A program made the position numbers and the translations under genes. From NCBI GenBank assembly GCA_964006375.1, contig OZ023266.1:156619792-156683791 (forward strand): a stretch of 64,000 bases of DNA, given 5' to 3'. Source of the DNA: Tillus elongatus (lineage: Eukaryota; Arthropoda; Insecta; Coleoptera; Cleridae). The notes beneath the pieces are model-generated. The model saw only the letters and a program-made list of their open reading frames with translations. It made no database searches and had not been told where the DNA came from. Positions within the stretch are counted from its first letter, which is position 1, and each line of letters starts with the position of its first letter. Of the stretch, positions 47,937-58,830 are shown piece after piece.

Positions 47937-48535
47937 AAAATAGCCTTTATTCACACAGTAGATAATACAATACTCAAGTGCACAATTAAAAAGAACAAAA
48001 AAAAATACAACAATACAACGTTGTTTACAAAAAACACAGTTCCATGTACATAATTAAAAGAAAAATAATAAGAAACTGTGTGAATTCGGCGAAATTCAGA
48101 CGGATGAATAATCATCCCCTGCTCTCCCACTTACGCCCATATGCAAAACTGGTAGTCAACAGCCAGCCCCGCAACCTGCCTAAACACCACGCATAATCAG
48201 CAACAGTTTCTTTTTGAAGGAACGCACAGAACAGCTCTTAACACTCTCATCAAGACCATTGTATATAGCGTATATCTGTTAGGTAAAAGACCGTTTAAAC
48301 AGTGTTAGCCTGTACTTAGGTGGTGAAATTAAGCCCTTCGACCGTATGTTAATGCTATGAACATCAGTTCTGTGCGTTACCTTTCTATACAAGTATGTTG
48401 GAACTCTAGACACAATAATAGAATGGAACAATGTTGCTGCTCTCAGAGTGAAACGATCACGCATATTAAGCCACTTCGCTTCATTTAGTTTATGCGAGAT
48501 ATGTTCGAATTTTCGAATACCATACGCGAACATAT
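47849..48535 (-). mobile_element. LINE 3' fragment: coding end, 3' UTR and (TTA)n/(TA)n tail
   Basis: On the minus strand the reverse transcriptase C terminus (48535-48195) is followed by a 3' UTR that ends 'GAATAAAGGCTATTTTATTA' with ATT repeats (about 47935) and then (TA)n (47849-47921). The 5' side is cut by a mariner-like terminus at about 48536. Confidence 0.65.
48195..48535 (-). pseudogene. Non-LTR reverse transcriptase C-terminal fragment
   Basis: The minus-strand protein reads 'FAYGIRKFEHISHKLNEAKW', LNMRDRFTLRAATLFHSII, 'TYLYRKVTHRTDVHSINIRS', and KGLISPPKYRLTLFKRSFT. After a stop and frameshift it gives 'YNGLDESVKSCSVRSFKKKL' and a final stop. The 'WLNxRxR..L..L..II....PxYL' and 'RSFTxxxxxxYN' patterns are typical of LINE reverse transcriptase C termini. 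It is broken by one stop near 48280. Confidence 0.7.
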
Positions 48536-49600
48536 AGGTGTCCCAAAAGTCGTAAAGCAAACGACACATGAAGATAGGCTAGCTCAAGCCCTTTCAGAAA
48601 AACCCTATATGATCTTATCAAAAAGTTTACGGTTTTCAAGATATTGACAATTTTATGAAAAAAATTCTCGTAGAACATAAAATTGTCAAATTGTAAGGTT
48701 ACCCCCCACACACATGCAGAAAAAACATTTCCGGAATGTGATTTGTGTGCCTGTTAATCCTCGATAATAGCGGTATTGAACCAATCCGAAATATTTTGTA
48801 TTATTATTCAGAAAATCTGTGGAAAAAAATAAATTTCGGACTTTTCTTCCCCAATTTTTTTTTAATTTGGAATAAACCTCCCCACTGAAAAAAATGTTAG
48901 CACAATTTACTGGCTCATAATTTCAAAAACTTCCCTGTTTTATGGAGATTCTAAAATGGTATAAAACATTAGCAATATCTCTTAAAAGCAATTCACTGTC
49001 GACGATTGAAAGTAAATTTGGAAGTGAAATCAGGTAGCTAATAAATAAAAATAAACAGATTGGGGCATTAACAAAAAATATTCTATTCATAACAGATGCT
49101 CTATTTGAGGGCCATTATAATTTATACATAAACGATATCGTCTCAGGAACGATCCTCTTAGTCTTCTTAGACTGCTTCGTGAAATTTCTTGAGCTGCTAT
49201 TCTGATTCTTTGACGTATACCTGCCCGGGTATGTCTAATTCAAGTATTGCCTTACTGCTAAGGCAGAGTGGGCTGCGCATCCATCATTTTGAAGCCACAT
49301 TGTTCTCCGAAGTTCTAATGGGGTGTCTTCCAGCAGTTCTGGCAAATTATTTTGTAAAAACTCCAAATATCTTTGGCCATTTAACGTACGACGCAGTTCA
49401 AATGGTCCAATAAGTGTTCCGTTAAAAATACCGGCCTAGAGATGTATCTTAAATTGATGCTGGGACCGATCCTCTCTGAACTCATGTGGATCTTCAATTT
49501 TCCAACTATGAAAGTTATGGAAGTTCATGCAACAAATCATTTGTACATGCTGACTCGCCACTCCATAAAACATTATCGAAGAAATTGGGTTATTGTATGA
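48536..49600 (-). mobile_element. Decayed mariner-like element, one end visible
   Basis: The left terminus reads TAGGTGTCCCAAAAGTCGTA and interrupts the LINE fragment at a TA. Arm-like sequence follows for about 500 bp, then a transposase remnant. The right arm is missing and HINE-like sequence begins at about 49600. Confidence 0.5.
49150..49600 (-). pseudogene. Mariner-like transposase remnant
   Basis: The minus-strand protein reads 'MNFHNFHSWKIEDPHEFRED' and RSQHQFKIHL, a stop, AGIFNGTLIGPFELRRTLNG, 'YLEFLQNNLPELLEDTPLEL', and RRTMWLQNDGCAAHSALAVR (second Asp box), then a stop after QYLN. The first Asp box is destroyed (FYGVAS where FTDEAS would be expected) and the third is missing. The 'GIFNGxLIGPFELxxxLN' phrase is shared with the other transposases in this window. 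Confidence 0.7.
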
Positions 49601-49935
49601 TTTTTCTATAAACTTAGAAAGTTGAATTTTGGTATGTAGTAAGGTCTTTCCTATGGCAACATATATATCAAATTTGATTCAAATAGCTGTGTAATTTTCG
49701 GAGAAAAATTTTTTTTTCGAAAGAAAAATCAAAAATTTCACGGAAAACCTTGTCTGGTTTTCCTGGCTAACGAACTCATCCAAGTCATCAATAAAAGAAG
49801 GGCACTTGCCGAGTTTCATCGAAATCTGGTAATTATTTTTTGAGTTAGATACCTCTATAAATTTTTTTCAAATTGCGTGAACTAGCACGCCTAGAGCCCA
49901 TATCCGGGTTCACTTTTAATTTTTATATGTTTATA

Positions 49936-50014
<79 letters not shown>

Positions 50015-50135
50015 GGAACTGACCCCGGATATGGGCTCTAGGCGTCCTAGTTCACGCTTATTAAAAAAAAGTTTAAAATATCACCATCGATACCTCTCTA
50101 TTAGTGATTTTTTTTAAAAATAATAATTCACCAAA
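49600..50135. mobile_element. HINE-like composite: two 5' blocks head-to-head around one (TA)n
   Basis: From the left, a minus-strand 3' block ('CTGGTTTTCCTGGCTAACGA', about 49750) runs up to 49855. Then comes a plus-strand 5' block ('GCCCATATCCGGGTTCACTT', about 49897), (TA)n (about 49932-50010), and an inverted 5' block ('GGAACTGACCCCGGATATGG') ending in the minus-strand palindromic terminus at about 50105-50135. A standard copy has a 5' block on only one side of the slot. Confidence 0.6.
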
Positions 50136-51066
50136 AAGCTCAAATATAACATCTTCTATGATTTTCACATAATTTAAGATTGGCGTCCGCCTTTTCGAAA
50201 TACGTTTCTTTCTATAGTTATTGATCTACCAAATCTCATGGTAAAAGTAGTTGGAAATGAGCCTTACAAATGCCAAACCCATATCCAGTAATTTTTTGTC
50301 CAAATTAGGTATTTGAAAATGACCATGGCGGCCAGCGTGTGTGTATCTGTAACAAAATGGCAGACGCTTATAAAAAGTTATGTCTTATTGTTTTAAATTC
50401 TTATAATACGTCAAATAGGTATTGAGCATCTGGGAACGTCGATTGCAACATGGGCCCTTTTATTTTATTTATTTATTTAAATTACCAGCATCCTACAGAC
50501 AAAATCCATGTAATTAAAATTTATGTAATTACCGTTACGATTATGTTTATATCTTAAGTTGTCTCTGTGGCGTTTTTGGTGAAAGGAATTTAATTTTCAG
50601 CCGAGACATACGGAAAACAGAAACACATATAAATTTATAGCATCTCTGGAATTTCAAAATTCCTTCCTTATAGATGCCAACCAGTAATATTTGTATTTTT
50701 CATGCAACACACTTAAATCTTATTGATTTTATAGCATCGTTTAGATACTGAGAGTGATGTAATTTTGAAAGTACATTTTTATACACCTACAGGTTAAGGA
50801 AATCAAATTATATTAGTTTTAGGTGCTCAAAATATATTGTCTTTGTTCCTAGAACAAAACAAAAATACTTTTGAATACGATAATGGGTAAACTGTTTAAA
50901 TAAAATGTATTCGTATATTAAATTATGTGGTTACTAAGTGCTATTTTAAAATTTTGGACTGTATAGAGTGTGACACAAAAGCAGGGCAGTACAAAGTTGG
51001 TATTTTTTTATGAAACAGCCTGTGTATTGTTCCATTTTTGAATTCTGCGTGTAATTCTAAAACTTT

Positions 51067-51067
<1 letters not shown>
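50136..51067. other. Unassigned; mariner arm-like phrases at 50160-50450 and 50950-51060
   Basis: 'TTGGCGTCCGCCTTTTCGAA' and 'CCATGGCGGCCAGCGTGTGT' (50160-50345) resemble the interior of long mariner-like arms. 'GAGTGTGACACAAAAGCAGG' (50967) resembles a terminus. Nothing can be closed into an element. Confidence 0.3.
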
Positions 51068-51141
<74 letters not shown>

Positions 51142-51472
51142 CATATAAAAATTGAAACTGACCCCGGATATGGGTTCTAGGTGTCCTAGTTCGCGTTCAT
51201 TTGAAGAAAATTTTGCAAAGTCTCACCATCGATACCTCTCTATTAGTGAATTTAAAAACATAAAAATTCACTAAAAGGCACCAACTTAACTAAACTGACA
51301 GCCAAAGCATCAGAGAAAGGGTCTATTTGAAATGGTTATTTTGTAAATATTTTAGTAAAATGAACGGCAATGACGGTTGAATCTGAAACTTAAGGGTCAT
51401 GCACAAAAGACCCATCGGGGTCGCAGCGCTGGTGACCACAAGCCTATAGGACTCCTTAAATAATCTACAATA
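51068..51472 (-). mobile_element. HINE-like element, minus strand 5' end, followed by a second 3' block fragment
   Basis: (TA)n at about 51068-51140, inverted 5' block ('GAAACTGACCCCGGATATGG') and palindromic terminus at 51244-51274. From 51285 another minus-strand HINE 3' block fragment follows ('GCATCAGAGAAAGGGTCTAT', 'GGCAATGACGGTTGAATCTG'). It reaches nearly to Mar D. Confidence 0.6.
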
Positions 51473-53098
51473 CAGGTGATTCATAAGTAGTGACCAAAAA
51501 TGAAACCCCATGTTCTTTGAACAATTTTAGAGAGGGTATGTCCTATAAAAATTTTTCCTATAATGCCTCAGGTAAGTGTTTTAGAGCACAGTTCATGATT
51601 TTTAACCAGTCGTTGTTTGGTAGAAAATCGCAATGATACACTTTTATCATGCTTATAGTTATTTATTTATTACAATAAATGTTCAAAAATGCCTCCATTG
51701 GCCTGAATACACGCACGACATCTTTTTAATATGGAAAATTTAATGTCTTGAGGATTCATTGTTGCTTGAATATGACGAAAAGCATTATTTATCAGTTGTT
51801 GTAGCTGCTCTGGTGTATTTATTTGTTCACTGTAGACCAGTCGCTTAAAATCACCCCAAAGATAGAAGTCAAGTGGGTTTAAGTCCGGTGATCTTGCAGG
51901 CCAATTTATTGGTCCAGTTCTGCCAATCAATATTTCATTATAATGTTCATGTAGCCATGTAACAACGTTTCGACTATGATGCGCTGGTGCACCGTCATGC
52001 TGGTACCACATTATACCTCTTGTTGCTAGTGGAATGTCATCTAGAATGTTTTCTAAACGGTTTTCTAGGAGCGCTAAGTACGAAGATCCATTTAAACGTT
52101 GTGGCAGGACTTCCATGAACAGTGAGCCGTTAAAAATACCACATCATAAAGTAATGAAAAATCTTTGTTGAAATGTGCGAGTCCTTGTTGCATGTGGATT
52201 TTCCAATGACCAGACATGCTCATTATGAGAATTATAAATACCATTTCTTGTAAATGTGGATTCGTCAGACCAGAAGATTAGATTAGGGAATAAGATATTT
52301 TGATTGTTCATTTCCAACATCCATTAACAAAAGACTCGTCGATGCACATTATCTACAGGTAGACGGCAATGAACATTATGTCGATGATATGGATGTTTTG
52401 CAATGTTATAAAGTTTACCACTTACACCTATTCAAAATAATAATTTGTTAACCTAAACGTCAAGTGACACTTAATGACAACTTTGGCAAACCAGACTACC
52501 ACTTACTGAAATACAACAAAGATAATCGTCCTACAAAAAATTATCAAGACATTAAATTTTCCATATCAAAAAGATGTGCGTGTATTCAGGCCAATGGAGG
52601 CATAAAAGTGTATCATTGCGATTTTCTACCAAACAACGACTGGTTTAAAATCATGAACTGTGCTCAAAAACACTTACCTGATTCATTGCTTACTCGTAAA
52701 ATAAGCGTCCTACAGAAAATTATCAAGAGAGTCATTTTGTTCACGAATGACAGTAAGATTCTAAAAATAAAAAATAAAAAAAAATATCATTGGCTTACCC
52801 GTTTTTTCCTTAGGGGATAACCAATGACATGTGGGTACGCGCACCACTGCTGGATTAGCTGATTTAATTGTTATGGTAGAATACGCGCCTTACATAGCAG
52901 CCTACACATGCGAAGTTTCAGCAAAATATATGTGCTACTTTTTAAAAAATTGGATAATTCTATTTTTTGAAATTCAACTTCAACACCCTGTATCTTTTTA
53001 ATGAAGCATTATAGGAAATTTTTTTATTGGACATACCCTCTAAAATTATTCAAAGAACATGGGGTTTCATTTTTGGTCACCACTTATGAATCACCCTG
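51473..53098 (-). mobile_element. Mar D: mariner-like element with TA target and rearranged arms
   Basis: Left terminus CAGGTGATTCATAAGTAGTG, right terminus the inverted 'CACTTATGAATCACCCTG', each flanked by TA. The outer ~100 bp pair well. The left segment at about 51590-51745, including the transposase C terminus, is present inverted at about 52535-52680. The right arm is therefore an old inverted copy that reaches into coding sequence and was later disrupted. Confidence 0.8.
51670..52440 (-). pseudogene. DD41D mariner-like transposase of Mar D, two stops, N-terminus lost
   Basis: The minus-strand protein starts in the second helix-turn-helix region ('KLYNIAKHPYHRHNVHCRLP'), then has a stop after RRVFC, 'NNQNILFPNLIFWSDESTFT' with the first Asp, 'HNEHVWSLENPHATRTRTFQ', a TGA in place of the usual Trp before CGIFNGSLF, then an open frame with MWYQHDGAPAHHSRNVV (second Asp) and 'NWPARSPDLNPLDFYLWG' (third Asp, 41 residues on). 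It ends 'ACIQANGGIFEHLL' at 51670. The catalytic triad is intact but the two stops and the missing first exon make it inactive. Confidence 0.85.
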
Positions 53099-53740
53099 TA
53101 TATAGCTGACCAGTCTCAATCGCCATTGCCAGCCCTCGCTCTGCCCAGGCGCAAAATTGTCCTGAATTTGTAAATGCTACTTACCTTCTATGTAGCGTAA
53201 ATAACTATAAGATTGTATGTTATTATTATTTATACGCGTGTTATTATCAGATTACATAAAAATAACCGTTAGTATGTGATATATAATCAGAAATACTTAA
53301 CATTGTTGTTTTCTTGGTGTGTTACATAAAAATGGACGGCTGAATAGAACAATCGTGAGAGACATGACTTTGTCGAACGTATATAAAGATTTATAATTGC
53401 GTTACATTAATCGGGTAATTAAGAGGTAGCCGTAATTAAAGATTTTTATCGTGTCTCAGGGGGCATATAGAGCCAACCGTCGTATGTGATTAGCTCACAT
53501 CAACCATATCTGCTCTCTTGTGTGGGAAAGCTATTATTTATCAGAAAATGTCGAGTGTTTATAATTATGTAACGTATTAACCTATATTAAAGCGTGCCCG
53601 GATCTTTCTTAATAGGCAATTACGGGGGGACCGAATGGTTTTCGAGAAGCGATAAGTGGTCTGGTCGAAACCGGAAGAGACCTCTTTGGGGAATTAACGA
53701 TTTGAAATGTTGGTAGTTGTTCATTGATTGTAGCTGTTCG
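53099..53740. other. Unassigned DNA
   Basis: No feature recognised. The stretch is less repetitive than its neighbours. Confidence 0.35.
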
Positions 53741-53745
53741 TATCA

Positions 53746-53875
<130 letters not shown>

Positions 53876-54020
53876 CTCGGCTCCAGCTGAGACGAACGTT
53901 ACGATAAAGGAGGGAACAACGGATCAAGTATAGAGATTTCATGGTCGAGCTTGGGCAGCTTTATCCAGGACATAACATGCGACTCGTCGTTCTAATTATT
54001 GGCCAGTGTTATTCTAGCTA

Positions 54021-56860
54021 TAGTCCAGTCAAAACAATATTTTACCTCCTGAAAAATTCGAAAGTTTTGAAATTTAGCATACTTATTTAAAGGTACGTAA
54101 TAATGAATATACCGAAAGTCCTCATGAATATGAGGCGAGTTCTAGCGGCAACAATCGAAAATGGGGCCCTTTCTTTGGTTTTTCGTAAATATCTCGAGTC
54201 GGGGCAAAAGTTGGTTATATACCTAATTAAGGATTATCAAATTTGCTACAAAAATGGTTATATACATTTTTCTCGTATTCCCAATTGTTCCCGAGTTAAA
54301 GGCGCTAAAAGAGAGCGTTTTGTAAGAAACCATGCTAGGGCGGTACAATATGGCATTTCTAATAATATGTGACAATAATAAGTTACTAAATTAAATATGG
54401 TACTTACAATGCCTACTAAACCGGCGCGGAGCGGCAGAGCAGTAGTTAGTTCCAGTCAGGTTTCCCTGCTATCCGCGTCGTTGCATGAGTCTGATGTAAG
54501 GTCATTCGTTTCTTTATTACATTTTCGTGCGTTCTTACCATTTTCATTCGGTCAGTGCCTTAGTAGTTTTTCGCATAGTAGACGTATGTTATGTTTACAT
54601 AATAGACATATGAAATGGAAGAGAACTGTTTGTTGCGCGACAAAATTCTTGGTTCACCTTCTGGTGTACCGAAAGTTGGTTTGAAGGGCATCAGATCGTT
54701 ACTGCTCCCTAGGGAGCAAAGGAAAGATGTTTTGGATTCTAAGCTTCGTGGTATTGAGACAATTAGATTACACACTGAGTGCCGAAAACAGTACACACGG
54801 GATGAGTTTATGAAGGCTTTCCTGAAACAGCAGTCTGCCGCAGACCCTTCTTCATCAACACAATATAGCTCTTTGCCCCAAACAAGGTGGTCTGTGAAAA
54901 CAATATTTGAATTCAAAACAAAATGTTTCTTCTGTGCAGATGTTATTGATGAAGAGTATTTTAAAAAACAAATAAAGAAACCTATAAAAGCCCACAGAGA
55001 TGCATTCTGTTGTCGAGGTAAAGAAATGGTTACGACTGTATTGAATTCTGCAGACAGGAGAAATGATGAAAAGGCAGAAGAAGTTAGGCTGCGTCTGTCT
55101 GTCATTAGCGATCTTGTCGCTGCTGATGGAGTGTGCCACCTGGACTGCTACCAACAATTTGTGTCCCACGAGCCTCCAGAAGAGGGTAGAAAACGTGGAC
55201 GCCCCGAGGCAGATTACGTTATAAAGGCTATGGAAGAGATTTACTCCCTCATTAAGAATAGTGAGAAATGTCAACTTTCCTTTGAACAATTACGTTCTGC
55301 AGTATCTGGGGATGTTCCTTCAAATGATACAATTAAAAGCAAACTCAAAGACAAATATGGAGAGATAATTATAATTGCTGTGGGAGTTGGGTAGTGGGAT
55401 GCAACCATCTGTTTCAATGATGTTGGATTCAAAATTTTGAACTCATGGTATAATGACAGAAAAGCTGATGAAAGTAATGAGCGACTAAGAATCGTACAAG
55501 CAGCAGCAAAAATAATAACGCAGGATGTTCAGAAAAATGTGTATGATACAAGCGCCTACCCTCGGGGCAACAACTTTTTAAAAGAAGCAACTTCCTGTGT
55601 ACCCCCAACTCTACAAGTTTTTCTGGATACATTGATATTGAAAAAAGCAGATAATGCATATAAAAAAAGAAAATGCATTTCTATTGCTCACAGTATTATC
55701 TCTGCGATACGTCCAACCTCTGTCATATCAGCAATAATGAACAATGTTGCTTTGTTTGTGTACAGAAGGTTTGCAATCAAGAAGTTTGTAAACCTTTTAT
55801 CAAGTTTAGGGTTCAGTGCTTCATATCACAGCCCACAGCAGCTGGAAATGTCAGCAATTCATCACGTTCAACCTGGTAATGATACTCTTTTTCAACAATT
55901 TGTGTTTGACAACGCGGACTTTACTGTTAGAACACTGGACGGTCTCAACACATTCCATTCTATGAGTGGCATCAAATGTGTGCCTTCTGGAAGCACAACT
56001 GGAAGCGAACATGAAAAACCAATACCGAGGCTCACCAAGGTAGCACTTGCTATGACAGTAGGGAAACTTGGATTGATTACTTTACAAACTTGCCAAAAAT
56101 CACAAGGTGGATTTAGTAATGTGATTGTGGAGGATCATCTGAAAGATATAGTCAAGAAAACTGATCAGCTAACTCCATACGATACCCTTTGGTTGGCAGC
56201 AAAATGGATCAATATTAACCTTCATCTCATGCATACTTACCTATTGTTTCAGGCAGCAAGTGTAGAAGCTGGCCAAGATAATCAAATTGCAGGGCCTTCT
56301 ACCAAGAAGCGATTTAGATTTGATTGATTTTTCTGTACAAAATTTTCCTTTGAATACCCTCAGCATTTTTTGTTTATATATTTCATTGTTTAATATACCT
56401 ACATCATGTGCCTCATCAATATACATCATAAGTAACATACATCACGAGCTTTTTATACAAACTTGTGAAGTGTATCTCCTTAATTCTCTTTAGTATACAA
56501 AAATGTAGGTAAACCATTGTCAAATATTATTAGAAATGTCATATTGTACCACCCCGGCGTGGTTTTTCACAGAACGCTATCTTTTAGCGTCTACAACTCG
56601 GGAGTCATTGGGAATACGAGAAAAATGTATGTAATCATTTTTGTAGAAAATTTGATAAGCCTTAATTATGTATATAATCAACTTTTGCCTCCGACCAACG
56701 GTTCTCGAGATACTAACGAAAAACCAAAGAAAGTGCCCTATTTTCATGAGGACTTTCGGTATATTCATTTTTAGGCACCTCTAAATAAGTGTGCGAAATT
56801 TCAAAACTTTCTGATTTTTCAGGAGGTTGGGTCTTTTTTTGAGGTTTTTTGACTGGAGTA
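54021..56860 (+). mobile_element. Unclassified DNA transposon with ~350 bp inverted repeats
   Basis: Left arm 54021-54374 begins TAGTCCAGTCAAAACAATAT. Right arm 56519-56860, inverted, ends 'TTTTTTGACTGGAGTA'. The arms match over nearly their whole length with moderate divergence, including 'ATGAATATACCGAAAGTCCT' and 'TACATTTTTCTCGTATTCCC'. CTAG occurs just outside the right end and three bases outside the left end, a weak candidate for the target-site duplication. Between the arms is a single gene-like frame (54615-56327). The arrangement is that of a cut-and-paste element, but I do not recognise the family with confidence. Confidence 0.65.
54615..56327 (+). pseudogene. Unrecognised zinc-cluster protein of a TIR element, one in-frame TAG
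   Basis: Reading from ATG at 54615 gives 571 codons with a single TAG at codon 260 (55392-55394); the frame is the same on both sides. The N-terminal part has a metal-binding-like cluster: H53-x2-C56, C104-x2-C107 (KCFFCADV) and C174-H175-x2-C178 (VCHLDCYQQF). An AT-hook-like RKRGRPE follows at about 192-198. The C-terminal part contains 'IAHSIISAIRPTSVISAIMN' and the phrase FVFDNADFTVRTLDGLNTFH (residues about 429-448), and ends 'GPSTKKRFRFD'. From memory, similar multi-copy 'FDNADxxxxTLDGxxTFHxM' proteins occur in arthropod and cnidarian genomes as poorly annotated transposon ORFs. I could not check this, nor whether the acidic residues are catalytic. The product may be C-terminally shortened. 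Confidence 0.6.
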
Positions 56861-57271
56861 CTAGTACAATTGTAGTAGATCTATTACATTTCAAAAAATT
56901 CTATTACCCTATTACTAAGTTGTCAAATTCTTTTACACTTTGCAATTTTGGCTTAACAGTAAATTCGGGTGAATAAAAAACAACAAACATTGTTTTATTT
57001 GTATACCAATTAATTATACATGAAACAATTATTCGGATTCTTTATAGCTACAATTAATAAACAATTAAAATTCAAACATTTGAATCTCGCTCTCACTCTC
57101 TCTCTTCTCTCTTCTCTTGCACTAATTAAAAATCCTGTAAAAAAATTTTATTGCCGATTAATATTCGAATAATCATCCGATTATTGAAATAATCGGGACA
57201 GGATTTTCTGATTTTTGAAATCATCCTATTATGCCATGCCCATCACTATTGGGTGAGTTGACCAGGCACAA
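56861..57271. other. Unassigned; short (CT)n at 57091-57118
   Basis: AT-rich DNA with a CTCTCT tract and 'ATTATTCGAATAATCATCCG'-type local palindromes near 57155-57200. No gene is seen. Confidence 0.4.
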
Positions 57272-57345
57272 GCAGCTGAATTGTTACGTCAACAAATGTT
57301 GCCATTCGTCAACACTTTTCCTTTTTGACATAACAATTCAGCTGC
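57272..57345. repeat. Short stem-loop (21-bp stem)
   Basis: GCAGCTGAATTGTTACGTCAA at 57272 pairs with TTGACATAACAATTCAGCTGC ending at 57345, with one mismatch and a ~32-base loop. It lies immediately beside the large foldback element. Confidence 0.75.
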
Positions 57346-57349
57346 ATAA

Positions 57350-58197
57350 CAATTTGCAGATTAGCTCCCGAACGCTTTTCAAAAAATTGTTTTCAGAAAC
57401 ATTACTAGGACCCCACCTGGATGCACAAACCACAAGAAAAATTTCTTGTGTACACCCCCCAAGGAAGTTACGGGACTAGGAGTGAATAGGGGTGCTAGGC
57501 GGAGTAGGTAGCAAAAAGTAAATATGAGCAGAAAATGCGAAGAAAACTGCTTGAAAGCTGTCTATTTGAAGCCATATCCCCATTAAATCCTGCCTATCCC
57601 ACAGAGCACTCCTATTTGCCCCAGGTCACGTAACTTCCTTGGGAGGTATGAACAAGAAGTTTTTATTGTGGTTTATGCAACGAGGGTGGTTGTGTGCACA
57701 CGAGGAGGGCAGGAAACTGTCTACGACGAAGCAGACTCCCCCGTTCGACTTGTGGCAGGGGAGGGGGGTGGGGTGGGTCTTGGGGGGTGTTTGCTTCGTC
57801 GTGGGGATTTTTCTTCCCCCTCGCGTGCATACAACCACCCTCGCTGCATAAACCACAAGAAAAATGTCCTGTTCCTACCCGCCAAGGAAGTTATGGCACC
57901 TGGTGGGATAGGGGTGCTGTGCGGGGTAGGTAGGGTTTAAGGGGGATATGGCTTCAATATGTGAAAAAGACAGCTTTCAAGCTCGTTTTATTTGCATTTT
58001 CTGCTCATATTTCCTTTTTACTACCTACCCCGCCCAGCACCCCTACTCACTCCTGGTCCCGTAACTTCCTTGGGAGGTGTGAACAAGAAATGTTTCTTGG
58101 GCTTTGTGAATCGGGGGGGGGGGGGCTTGGGCGTGCTAGGCAGGTTTCTGAAAACAGTTTTTTGAAAAGCGTTCGGGAGCTAAACTGCAAATTTACC
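57350..58197. mobile_element. Large foldback element, four alternating half-units (~848 bp)
   Basis: The outer arms pair almost end to end: AATTTGCAGATTAGCTCCCG (57350) and 'GGGAGCTAAACTGCAAATTT' followed by ACC (58197). Inside, a half-unit of the type 'ACCACAAGAAAAATTTCTTG' to 'AGGGGTGCTAGGCGGAGTAG' occurs forward (about 57428), inverted (about 57590), forward (about 57850) and inverted (about 58030). The two halves of the whole are therefore mirror images and each half is itself a hairpin. The centre (57710-57800) holds a second, smaller inverted repeat (GACGAAGCAGAC / GTTTGCTTCGTC). GC content is far above the surroundings. It is non-coding. Confidence 0.75.
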
Positions 58198-58830
58198 AAA
58201 AATTCGCTACCAAAACGCACTTACTGCGTCCAGATTTTTTCTTACAAACGCATCATATTTCGATAAAAAAATGCAAAAATGCATTGTCGAATTTGTTCTA
58301 CGAAAATTAGCTAAAAAAAATCATAGACCGTTAAACCATAAACTTCACTAAACCTACAACGAAAGTATCAACTTAACTAAACCGACAGCCAAAGCATCAG
58401 AGAAAGGGTCTATTTGAAATGAATATTATGTAAATATTTTAGTAAAATGACGGCAATGACGGTTGAATCTGAAACTTAAGGGTATGCAGAACACTCTTCT
58501 TGCAACATTTTCTTTTCACAATCGGTATTTGTTTCACGTTCTTTGCCTAAACATTGCCAATTTTGACGTTTAAAATTTCGAGTTTGACGTTTTGAGGAAA
58601 ACTCCAAAATTTGTTTCTTTAACTGCCCATAACTTCTTTGTCTTTAAAGCTAGAGAGCTAAATTTTGGTACAGAGTTTCACTCTTTATAATACAAATACG
58701 CGTACCAAATTTGGTTGCCCTTACTTTGTTATTTACGGAGATATGAATTTTTTTAGAAAGAAAACATAAAATTTTGCGGGAAAACCTGATCCGATTTAAA
58801 AAAAAATCGCTAAAAGCTGAGAAAATAAAA
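58198..58830. mobile_element. HINE-like fragments: plus 3' end joined to a minus 3' block
   Basis: 'AAATTCGCTACCAAAACGCA' plus CTTACTGCGT (58203-58232) is a plus-strand 3' end. It is followed directly by a long minus-strand 3' block (58240-58800; 'GACCGTTAAACCATAAACTT', 'GCATCAGAGAAAGGGTCTAT', 'TTTGACGTTTTGAGGAAAAC'). No (TA)n slot is present. Confidence 0.55.

Noticed and set aside
48536..49640. An intact second copy of a Mar-type gene
   Set aside because: The first Asp box is destroyed, stops are present and the third box is missing; only a remnant.
54560..55289. Long minus-strand open frames (181 and 144 codons)
   Set aside because: Antisense shadows of the 54615 reading frame, which carries the zinc motifs and spans the whole element.
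57626..57940. Overlapping Gly/Val/Pro-rich open frames
   Set aside because: They lie in the centre of a GC-rich foldback element and are open on both strands because of composition.
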